Program-made: the position numbers and the translations under genes | In this document: piece by piece, positions 1-6,219 of the stretch | Numbering within the stretch: the stretch's first letter is position 1 | Layout of the letters: every line of letters starts with the position of its first letter | The notes under the pieces: generated by a model | Databases searched by the model: none | The model's input: the letters and a program-made list of their open reading frames with translations, nothing else | Told to the model about the DNA's origin: nothing | Source of the DNA: Lachnospiraceae bacterium | GTDB lineage: Bacteria > Bacillota_A > Clostridia > Lachnospirales > Lachnospiraceae | Length of the DNA: 7,389 bases | NCBI GenBank assembly: GCA_021770615.1 | Contig: JAETQR010000088.1 | Location: 1-7,389, forward strand | Direction: 5' to 3'

Positions 1-53
1 TCCACGATCTGCTGTTTAAATTCCGGAGTGTAAGATTTTTGATTTTTCGCCAT
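1..53 (-). CDS. IS3-family transposase OrfA, N-terminal fragment (runs off window)
   Basis: Only the first 17 codons are present. They read MAKNQKSYTPEFKQQIV, the typical opening of IS3-family OrfA proteins, in which the basic start and the Y-T-P-E-F-K motif lead into the first helix of a helix-turn-helix DNA-binding domain. A reverse-strand ribosome binding site (AAAGGAGATG, plus-strand 60-69) sits just upstream of the ATG at 53-51. In complete elements OrfA is joined to the DDE integrase OrfB by a programmed frameshift; that part is outside the window, so whether the element is functional cannot be judged. Family assignment is confident; the exact IS is not. Confidence 0.75.
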   Translation of the reverse strand, partial: MAKNQKSYTPEFKQQIV

Positions 54-84
54 GCCTTTCATCTCCTTTGTTCTTTCATTTGAT

Positions 85-113
85 AGTATAGGTTGTTCAA
101 CTTTTCCTGTCCA
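85..113 (-). promoter_or_regulatory. Putative transposase promoter of the left IS
   Basis: On the reverse strand TGGACA (plus-strand 108-113) is separated by exactly 17 bases from TATACT (plus-strand 85-90). These match the sigma-A consensus TTGACA/TATAAT at five of six positions each. The -10 box lies about 32 bases upstream of the OrfA start. The -35 box sits close to the element's end, as in other IS3-type elements. Seen directly in sequence; activity is inferred. Confidence 0.5.
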
Positions 114-125
114 CACTTATATACT
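96..125 (+). promoter_or_regulatory. Possible outward promoter at the left IS end
   Basis: On the plus strand TTCAAC (96-101) and TATACT (120-125) are 18 bases apart, at the very tip of the insertion sequence and pointing into the BREX genes. Outward promoters at IS ends are known to drive neighbouring genes. The -35 match is weak, so this is a low-confidence candidate for the present source of transcription of pglZ and the genes after it. Confidence 0.2.
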
Positions 126-130
126 AACAC

Positions 131-976
131 CACAAGAATCATTTTGGCGGACTCGAATCATTTATGGAAATGCTTCACAATATGAAGAAAGCCGGAACAT
201 TGCTTGATTCTCAAAAGCAGAAATTTCTTGATCTTCTCATCGCAAATGAAGCGACGTTCAATCAGTTCTACAACAATCAGGTAGATCTATTTAAAACCGT
301 ATGCGCATATTATCTGGAGGGTCTGACCGAGGAGGAAATCAGAGCGTTTTACCAGACGATTCCTGCCGGAAGCTTTACTATGGATAAAGCCGCATATACC
401 AATACGGTCGATGCGAAAGCAAAAGAATACCGCAGTTCTCTTGGAAACGAGCAGTTGAAAAAGCTTTGGTTGGAAAAAACCAGGTCAACTTCACCGAGAG
501 AATGGTCTAGAAAACATCTCATGCCGATACTCTGCCTTGTTCCGGATAACGAGGTGCAACAGGCACGGGCTGCTTTCGGGACGTTGAATAAGAATCATCC
601 TGACGGAACCGCTATTGAAAAAGCCAAGGAGTATCTTGAGAAAGCCTCATTCTATGGGCTGCTTGAAGATCAGGCTGCGCTTGACAGGATTTTCACGGAA
701 ACGATTATTAAGGGCTTTGCGGTAATGCTGACGGATGTGGAAGAAGTAAAACGCTATTTGGATAGCCGCATTTCAACCGATCCATATGACTGGTTTGGTC
801 TTCCGGAAGTTGATAAGAAGCTTCAGCAGATGGCGGAAGCCAAGTACAACCAGGGTGGATCTTCAAAGGCACTTGAGAAGATTGACAATATGGATGTTGA
901 GGAAGTGAAGCGTTATCTGAAGGAACTAATTAAGGATAACATGACTGTTGGTATGGAGATTATCAAGGGTAATTGA
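131..976 (+). pseudogene. brxC: BREX P-loop ATPase BrxC/PglY, C-terminal remnant (5' end cut off by IS)
   Basis: The frame is open from about 131, right of the insertion sequence, but the first ATG is at 164 and has no ribosome binding site. The codons before it read H-F-G-G-L-E-S-F and look like coding sequence, so the gene appears to have been cut rather than to begin here. The 270-282 residues are hydrophilic and largely helical, with no Walker motifs. They include a K-T-R-S-T-S-P-R-E-W-S stretch (about residues 105-115 counted from 164) followed by P-I-L-C-L-V, which I associate with the C-terminal part of BrxC. Full BrxC/PglY proteins are about 1,200 residues with an N-terminal ATPase domain, so roughly three quarters is missing. 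The stop lies 11 bases before pglZ, as expected for brxC-pglZ in type 4 BREX. Family assignment rests on recalled similarity plus position. A stand-alone small protein is the alternative. Confidence 0.6.
734..919 (+). repeat. Nine-residue protein repeat DVEEVKRYL within the brxC remnant
   Basis: The peptide DVEEVKRYL occurs twice in the same frame, encoded at 734-760 and 893-919, 53 residues apart. The two DNA copies differ at many third positions, so this is not a recent DNA duplication. It may mark a repeated helical unit near the C-terminus. Confidence 0.7.
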
Positions 977-987
977 GGTGATTCAGA

Positions 988-3288
988 ATGGATTTAGCTG
1001 AATGCAAAAAGAAAATAGACAGGTTTCTGTCGAAAGACAATGTTCAACCTTTAATTGTGGATGTACAGAATCATAAGGACTGGAGCGATTTGATGGTGCA
1101 TTACAATGTAGGAATTAACACTATTATAAAGACATCGGATTATTGCAAAAAAGATGAGCTTCCACAGATAGACAGGCTCTTTCATGATTTGGAAACAAAG
1201 GATGGCACATCGTTTGTCACCGGATTGACTTCGTTTCTGAAACTGCGTGGCGAGCAGGAGCTAAGGAAAGTTATCAGTGAGATTCTTTCTATGACCACGG
1301 CAGGGCATGTGGTTGTTGTAACCTACCAATGCCACAGATATATGGATTTCAAAGATCCGCGCTTACAGCCTCGCATTGCTGTACTTGATGGCGAGGAACA
1401 AACATCACCGGAAATCTACCTTTCGTCACCGAGGCTGTCACTTAAAGGTGTCCAGACAATCAATGGGATAGATTCGTTTTCTGTTTCGGTTGAAAGTACT
1501 TCTTCTGATAAACTGCTTATTTTTACCAGCAAGGAGAAGGCTGATTATCCCAAGGCACTGTATCGTATCATTGGATTGTCCAAAGCATATGATGCTCTGT
1601 TGCAGAAAGATCCAAAGACTTCCGAACTGAGCGAGGCTATTGGTACGGATGAACAGTGGAAGTATGCACTTGGATTGTTTGAAACGAAACCGGACTGGAT
1701 TGCTGTTATTGATGGTGAATTTGGCAATCACATGACTCTGGAAATCCATGTGCAGAATTATAACAGAATGGCTCCAAATCATTTGTGGTTGTACTTTGTT
1801 GGATTAAAGCTTTTTGGAGCAAAGAATAATTGGTGCCTTAATTATGCGTCCGCGAGATCATCAAGTTTACGCGAACTGATTTCCAATGTTTACCGTGGTA
1901 TTTTGAACAAAAATGTCAAGGATGCGGATTTCTGGGATTGTTATGAAAGCCGCAAAATGCTTCTTAATCAGATAGGGAATCCTTCAGCGGAACTTACAGC
2001 CTACTGTAAAGTGGTAGTTGGCAAAGGGAAAAACGCCATTTGTTACCTGACGGACAATACCGAGCAGGAAAAGGAAGCTATTTTTACATTCATGGATCAG
2101 TACGGAGAGGAGTATAAGCGGGACGAGCTTATGGGGATACTTAAGAGAGTTTATCCCGATCTTTTTGCATACCTTCAGCCGTACAGATTTAGAAATGAAC
2201 TTCTGGATAATTATTTTCAAGATTACAAATATCAGAAGGTTATTAACAAAATCCTTCCGGAATTTGAGACGATCGTATTAGAACAAGCTGAAAAGAGAGA
2301 ATACAATCTAATTCTCGAACCACGCTCCTCAAAGATAGAAAAAATCAGCACAAAGGACTCTCTGTTGTATTTTATGGATGCTATGGGTGTAGAGTATCTT
2401 GGCTACATTATGTCGGTATGCAGAGAGCTTCAGTTAAATGCAAAAATAATCGTGTGCCGTTGTGAGCTTCCATCCATTACCAGTCGGAACAAGGAATTTC
2501 TTGAACTGTGGGATGAGAAACAAATCGTTTCCATCAAAGATATCGATGATATCAAGCACCATGGCAAGTTTGACTACGACTACTATAGTAATTCGAAGCT
2601 GCCGCTGCATCTCATGAAGGAAATGGAAACCATCCACGACACCTTGGAGAAAATCAGAAACAAGTTGATTGGCGGCGGTACGGTTAAACGCGCTGTGATG
2701 ATTGCGGATCATGGAGCCAGCAGACTTGCCGTTCTCCATGATACTGAGAATGTATGGGAGATGCAAGAAAAAGGACAACATTCAGGAAGATGCTGTCCTA
2801 AGAGTGATGTGGATGTTCAACCGGATTATGCTACGGATGCCGGTGATTTCTGGGCATTGGCAAACTATGATCGTTTCAGGGGTGGCAGAAAAGCTAATGT
2901 GGAGGTACATGGCGGTGCCACGCTCGAGGAGATATGCGTTCCGATTATTGAACTGACATATTCAGATGGAAAGATTGAGGTTCATCTCATGCCTGTAGAT
3001 GCAGAAGCGGTCGATTTTACAGGTGTATTGGAAATTGAAGTCAGCTTCCGTAAGAAGGCTGCCATCAAGATATTCATGACGGCAGAGCTTTCGGATGTAA
3101 GCATAACAGTTGATGGAAAGAGCTATGAGGCTGAGCCGCTTGGGAGTGGTTTTTATCGGGTGGATATGCCCGATTTGAAAAAGCCTGGAACTTATTCGGT
3201 AGATGTGTATTCCGGCGACAATGCCGTTGCTGAAAAACTGACACTTATTGTTAAGCGTGAGGGCCAGCGTGAGAAAGATCTGTTGTAG
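988..3288 (+). CDS. pglZ: BREX phosphatase-like protein PglZ (type 4-like)
   Basis: A 766-residue cytosolic protein of the PglZ family, alkaline-phosphatase-superfamily metalloenzymes that are core to every BREX type and needed for BREX modification and phage restriction. An N-terminal region of about 420 residues of unclear function precedes the PglZ domain. The domain opens with F-M-D-A-M-G around D464, where the superfamily's first metal-binding Asp is expected. It continues with A-D-H-G (D574, H575), G-Q-H-S-G-R (H598) and V-H-G-G-A-T-L-E-E (H641), the usual order of the family's metal ligands and C-terminal signature. The last ~90 residues look beta-rich, like a small Ig-like domain. The start is set by GAGGTGA at 975-981, which overlaps the stop of the brxC remnant, so the two were translationally linked. 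brxL follows after 13 bases. The frame is intact and all key residues are present. Assignment to PglZ is confident; the type 4 subtype is inferred from gene order. Confidence 0.9.
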   Translation: MDLAECKKKIDRFLSKDNVQPLIVDVQNHKDWSDLMVHYNVGINTIIKTSDYCKKDELPQIDRLFHDLETKDGTSFVTGLTSFLKLRGEQELRKVISEILSMTTAGHVVVVTYQCHRYMDFKDPRLQPRIAVLDGEEQTSPEIYLSSPRLSLKGVQTINGIDSFSVSVESTSSDKLLIFTSKEKADYPKALYRIIGLSKAYDALLQKDPKTSELSEAIGTDEQWKYALGLFETKPDWIAVIDGEFGNHMTLEIHVQNYNRMAPNHLWLYFVGLKLFGAKNNWCLNYASARSSSLRELISNVYRGILNKNVKDADFWDCYESRKMLLNQIGNPSAELTAYCKVVVGKGKNAICYLTDNTEQEKEAIFTFMDQYGEEYKRDELMGILKRVYPDLFAYLQPYRFRNELLDNYFQDYKYQKVINKILPEFETIVLEQAEKREYNLILEPRSSKIEKISTKDSLLYFMDAMGVEYLGYIMSVCRELQLNAKIIVCRCELPSITSRNKEFLELWDEKQIVSIKDIDDIKHHGKFDYDYYSNSKLPLHLMKEMETIHDTLEKIRNKLIGGGTVKRAVMIADHGASRLAVLHDTENVWEMQEKGQHSGRCCPKSDVDVQPDYATDAGDFWALANYDRFRGGRKANVEVHGGATLEEICVPIIELTYSDGKIEVHLMPVDAEAVDFTGVLEIEVSFRKKAAIKIFMTAELSDVSITVDGKSYEAEPLGSGFYRVDMPDLKKPGTYSVDVYSGDNAVAEKLTLIVKREGQREKDLL

Positions 3289-3292
3289 GAGG
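3287..3292 (+). promoter_or_regulatory. Ribosome binding site that sets the brxL start
   Basis: AGGAGG overlaps the last bases of the pglZ stop codon and lies nine bases before the ATG at 3302. It argues for 3302 over an in-frame ATG at 3248 inside pglZ. Confidence 0.85.
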
Positions 3293-3301
3293 AATTTGGT
3301 C

Positions 3302-4759
3302 ATGGAAAACAAACTTCGGGAATGTTTCGAAGATATGGTGGTGTATAAAGATTTGAAGAAAAGTAATTTCTTCTCATCTCTTGGATTACCTTCTTTCTTG
3401 AGAGACTGGGTTCTTAAGAAATTTGAGGATGATGAGGGTAATTACGATGTTGAGGAAGTAACAGACTTCATCAAGACATATCTTCCGCAAAAAGAAGAGT
3501 GGATTAGCATAAAGAATAGAATCATCTATGAAAATGAGCGTGTGAAGATTCTCACCAAGGTCGGAATAGATATTGATATCCGAACCGGAGAAATATCATT
3601 CTCTCTTCCCAATTTTGGTTTGACAAATAGGGAAACAATCATTGAAACGCCTGTATGGGAACAATATAAGAATGAGCTTACAAACGGTCAGGAAATTTGG
3701 GGAGTGATTGAACTTGGGTACCGTTTACCGGATGACACAGCAAAACCCAAGATTCCCGGCAAGATTAAAATGACTGGTTTCACTAATTTCTGCCCGTACA
3801 CAGCCGATCTTGATTATTACAAAGATGTTCGTGCGGAATTTGACATCTCCGAGTGGATCGATGTCCTGCTTGGAGCGATGGACTACAATGCTGCTGGATA
3901 TAAGAATGAAGAAGAAAAACTGGCAATGCTTACCCGTTTGCTTCCGTTTATTGAGAAGCGGCTTAACCTTCTTGAACTGGCACCGAAAGGAACCGGCAAA
4001 TCCTATGTTTTCGGAAACGTAAGCAAATATGGCTTGCTGACTGACGGTGGCAAGATTACCCGTTCAAAGATGTTCTATGATGTAAGTCGCCGTGCTCCTG
4101 GCTTCATAGTTGGAAACGATTATGTTGCTATTGATGAAGTCAAGCTGGTCACCTTTAATGATATTAGCGAGATGCGCTCCATTATGCAAGGGTACATGGA
4201 GCGAGGGCGGTTTAACATAAGCGGCTATGAGGGAGAGTCCTTTGCCGGAGTTGTGTTACTCGGAAATATTTCGATTGATAACATGGATGAGTACACAAGT
4301 ATGTTCTCGGAACTTCCTACGCTTTTTCAGAAAAGTGCTCTTGTAGACCGTATTCATGGATTTATTAAGGGCTGGGATATTCCGGAGATGAAGGATAACC
4401 TGAAAGTTTCTGGATGGGCTTTGAATTCCGAATACTTCTGCACTGTTCTTCATATGCTTCGGGATGACGCGAGTTACAGAGCCATCGTTGACCAGATTGT
4501 CGATGTTTCCGAGAATGCGTATGTAAGACATACAGAAGCGGTAAAAAGGATAACTACGGCATATTTGAAACTCCTATTTCCTCATGTCCGTACAGCAGAG
4601 GATGTTGATCTGAAGCTGTTTAACCGCTATTGCCTCAGACCTGCCGTGAATATGAGAAAGATAATCTGGCGACAGCTTTCGATTCTTGATGCTGAATATA
4701 AAAAGGACGATAAGCAGATGCCTACTTTTACTGTAAAGGAACCTAAGAATGAAGTATGA
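3302..4759 (+). CDS. brxL: BREX AAA+ ATPase BrxL, short form
   Basis: A 485-residue BrxL-family AAA+ protein. The N-terminal ~200 residues lead to the ATPase core: Walker A A-P-K-G-T-G-K-S (227-234, K233), Walker B Y-V-A-I-D-E-V (D278, E279) and a sensor-1-like V-L-L-G-N (N322). The motif D-R-I-H-G-F-I-K-G-W-D-I-P after it is typical of BrxL. In type 1 BREX, BrxL is about 680 residues, assembles into ring-shaped DNA-binding oligomers and carries a C-terminal Lon-protease-like domain. This protein stops soon after the AAA+ lid region and shows no such domain, so it is the short variant that I would expect in type 4-like loci. It is unlikely to be a protease. An in-frame ATG at 3248 lies inside pglZ and has no ribosome binding site; 3302 follows a strong AGGAGG. 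The 3' end overlaps the next gene by 11 bases. Confidence 0.88.
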   Translation: MENKLRECFEDMVVYKDLKKSNFFSSLGLPSFLRDWVLKKFEDDEGNYDVEEVTDFIKTYLPQKEEWISIKNRIIYENERVKILTKVGIDIDIRTGEISFSLPNFGLTNRETIIETPVWEQYKNELTNGQEIWGVIELGYRLPDDTAKPKIPGKIKMTGFTNFCPYTADLDYYKDVRAEFDISEWIDVLLGAMDYNAAGYKNEEEKLAMLTRLLPFIEKRLNLLELAPKGTGKSYVFGNVSKYGLLTDGGKITRSKMFYDVSRRAPGFIVGNDYVAIDEVKLVTFNDISEMRSIMQGYMERGRFNISGYEGESFAGVVLLGNISIDNMDEYTSMFSELPTLFQKSALVDRIHGFIKGWDIPEMKDNLKVSGWALNSEYFCTVLHMLRDDASYRAIVDQIVDVSENAYVRHTEAVKRITTAYLKLLFPHVRTAEDVDLKLFNRYCLRPAVNMRKIIWRQLSILDAEYKKDDKQMPTFTVKEPKNEV

Positions 4760-4946
4760 GTGCGTAGTGTGTGGAAAGGATAATCTGGATAAGGATACAA
4801 TCGGGATCAATAAGAAACTTTTGGGAACGGAGATCCTAAACTTTTATTGTATGGATTGCCTTGCAGATTATCTGGAATGTACCGTTGACGAGCTATTGGA
4901 AAAGATAGAGGAATTTAAGGCTGAAGGCTGCAAACTCTTTATGTAA
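4749..4946 (+). CDS. Small four-cysteine zinc-ribbon-like protein, unknown function
   Basis: A 65-residue protein with C5-x2-C8 at the N-terminus and C34-x2-C37 in the middle, the pattern of a single zinc ribbon or rubredoxin-like knuckle. Two further cysteines lie at 44 and 61. The C-terminal third (about 40-60) is an acidic helix. The start is an ATG 11 bases inside brxL with AAGGA at 4736-4740, and the stop lies nine bases before the desulfurase, so translation of all three is probably coupled. I recall similar small proteins from Clostridia but know no defined function. Position between brxL and a cysteine desulfurase suggests a partner of the desulfurase or of a sulfur-transfer enzyme, for example as a persulfide acceptor or adaptor. 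That is inference. A DNA- or protein-binding zinc finger unrelated to sulfur is the main alternative. Confidence 0.75.
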   Translation: MKYECVVCGKDNLDKDTIGINKKLLGTEILNFYCMDCLADYLECTVDELLEKIEEFKAEGCKLFM

Positions 4947-4949
4947 GGA
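4945..4949 (+). promoter_or_regulatory. Ribosome binding site that sets the desulfurase start
   Basis: AAGGA lies six bases before the ATG at 4956, but directly touches the in-frame ATG at 4950, leaving it no spacing. The start at 4956 is therefore preferred; it also gives the usual short N-terminus before the A-D-N-A-A-T-T motif. Confidence 0.75.
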
Positions 4950-4955
4950 ATGATT

Positions 4956-6083
4956 ATGAAGCATTATGTTTATGCGGATAATGCCGCAACAACAAAAATG
5001 GATAAAGTCGCATATGAAGCGATGACACCGTATTTCCTTGAAGAATATGGAAATGCTTCTCAGTCGTATGCTTTTTCGAGAACACCTAAGAAAGCATTAA
5101 AGGAGGCACGGGAGACAATTGCTTCCTGTATAGGCGCATTTTCGGATGAGATTTATTTTACCTCCGGTGGAACGGAAAGTGATAATTGGGTTATTAAGGG
5201 CGTAGCAACGTCTAACGAGAGGAAATATACGATTATCACCTCGTCTTTTGAACATCATGCGGTTTTGCATTCTTGTACAGCAATGGAGAAGCTCGGGCAT
5301 CAGATAGTTTATCTTAAACCCGAAAAAACAGGTGAGATTTCTCCGGATGTGTTGAAGAGAGAGATTACGGAAGATACAAAACTCGTTTCCGTGATGTATG
5401 CAAACAATGAAATCGGTTCGATTCAGCCCATAAAAGATTTATCTGATATAGCACATGAAAAAGGCGTGTTATTTCATACTGATGCGGTTCAAGTTGTAGG
5501 ACATGTGGATATAGATGTACACAGTCTCGGAGTTGATATGCTCTCTGCATCAGCACACAAATTCAATGGCATGAAGGGCTGCGGATTCTTATATGTACGA
5601 AAGGGTTGCGATCTGATTCCTTATGTAGACGGTGGAGCACAGGAATCGGGAAGCCGCGCAGGTACCGAGAACATTCCGGGAATTGTTGCTATGGCTGCGG
5701 CTCTAAAAAACAACTGCGATCATCTTGAAGAAAACAGTAAGAAAATCACAAGTTTAGAGAACGAGTTTCTGCGCATGCTGGCAGAGAGCAATATTCCATT
5801 TGTCCGAAATGGGGGTCTGCACACTTTACCCGGTTTAATCAGTCTTTCTTTTCCGGGAGCGGACGGAGAGGCAATTTTACACAGATTGGACTTGCTCGGA
5901 ATCTGTATCTCCACAGGTTCGGCTTGTAACAGCCAGAACACCGAGATATCTCATGTGCTGAAAGCGATTGATCTGAGCGATGAATACGCGAAGGGAACGA
6001 TAAGAATTTCGCTTGGCAAGAATAATACTATGAAAGATGTAGAGAAAATTGTAAGTGGATTGAAAAAGATCTTAGTGAAATAA
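4956..6083 (+). CDS. Cysteine desulfurase (IscS/NifS/DndA type)
   Basis: A 375-residue PLP-dependent class V aminotransferase-fold enzyme that takes sulfur from L-cysteine to form an enzyme-bound persulfide plus alanine. The N-terminus carries A-D-N-A-A-T-T. The active-site residues are all in place: H100 (E-H, stacking on PLP), D176 and Q179 (H-T-D-A-V-Q), K202 (A-H-K, Schiff base) and C324 (G-S-A-C, sulfur acceptor). Each lies four positions before its E. coli IscS counterpart (H104, D180, Q183, K206, C328), which supports both the assignment and the start at 4956. The loop after the cysteine (N-S-Q-N-T-E-I-S-H-V-L) differs from the common S-S-G-x-x-E-P-S-H-V-L. The gene follows the BREX genes with nine bases between it and the zinc-ribbon gene, and no iscU, iscR or tRNA-thiolation gene is near. 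A dedicated role like DndA, feeding DNA sulfur modification, is inferred; a housekeeping role cannot be excluded. Confidence 0.93.
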   Translation: MKHYVYADNAATTKMDKVAYEAMTPYFLEEYGNASQSYAFSRTPKKALKEARETIASCIGAFSDEIYFTSGGTESDNWVIKGVATSNERKYTIITSSFEHHAVLHSCTAMEKLGHQIVYLKPEKTGEISPDVLKREITEDTKLVSVMYANNEIGSIQPIKDLSDIAHEKGVLFHTDAVQVVGHVDIDVHSLGVDMLSASAHKFNGMKGCGFLYVRKGCDLIPYVDGGAQESGSRAGTENIPGIVAMAAALKNNCDHLEENSKKITSLENEFLRMLAESNIPFVRNGGLHTLPGLISLSFPGADGEAILHRLDLLGICISTGSACNSQNTEISHVLKAIDLSDEYAKGTIRISLGKNNTMKDVEKIVSGLKKILVK

Positions 6084-6206
6084 TCTGATATGAGGGAAGT
6101 GACGTTTGATGGGAAGTCTCAATTATTCATCATATGTGCATAAGATGTAATCAGAGTAATGGAGTACTTAAAAGGGCTATTTGTATTGCATCGAGAAAAG
6201 TAGATC

Positions 6207-6213
6207 GGAGGAG
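6207..6213 (+). promoter_or_regulatory. Ribosome binding site that sets the metallopeptidase start
   Basis: GGAGGAG is six bases before the ATG at 6220. The frame also opens at a TTG at 6181, but that codon has no ribosome binding site, so 6220 is chosen. Confidence 0.85.
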
Positions 6214-6219
6214 TTGCGT

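Larger units (their letters stand above)
1..129 (-). mobile_element. 5' end of an IS3-type insertion sequence, reading left
   Basis: The reverse strand, read from about base 129, starts TGTTAGTATATAAGTGTGGA and leads within 80 bases to a well-placed ribosome binding site and an OrfA-type start at 53. A TG-initiated end followed by a short leader and a small basic helix-turn-helix ORF is the usual layout of IS3-family elements. The element runs out of the window on the left, so its far inverted repeat, OrfB and target duplication cannot be seen. The boundary is inferred: immediately right of it, an open frame with no start codon of its own begins (the brxC remnant). The exact junction could lie a few bases to either side, for example at 132. 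Confidence 0.7.

Noticed and set aside
1438..1782. Reverse-strand ORFs opposite pglZ, brxL, the desulfurase and the metallopeptidase
   Set aside because: All lie opposite well-supported genes, have no ribosome binding sites or protein-like composition, and are shadows.
2702..2956. Forward ORF in another frame within the PglZ catalytic region
   Set aside because: The pglZ frame here carries the family's metal-binding motifs; the alternative frame shows no family features.
3248..3301. Longer BrxL start inside the end of pglZ
   Set aside because: No ribosome binding site, and the extra residues are the shadow of pglZ; AGGAGG before 3302 is decisive.
4950..4955. ATG at 4950 as the desulfurase start
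   Set aside because: The ribosome binding site touches this ATG with no spacing; 4956 has six bases and matches the usual N-terminus.
6090..6143. 17-codon ORF in the gap after the desulfurase
   Set aside because: Very short, no ribosome binding site and no recognisable motif. The gap as a whole shows no clear promoter or hairpin terminator.
6181..6219. TTG at 6181 as the metallopeptidase start
   Set aside because: No ribosome binding site, while GGAGGAG stands six bases before the ATG at 6220.
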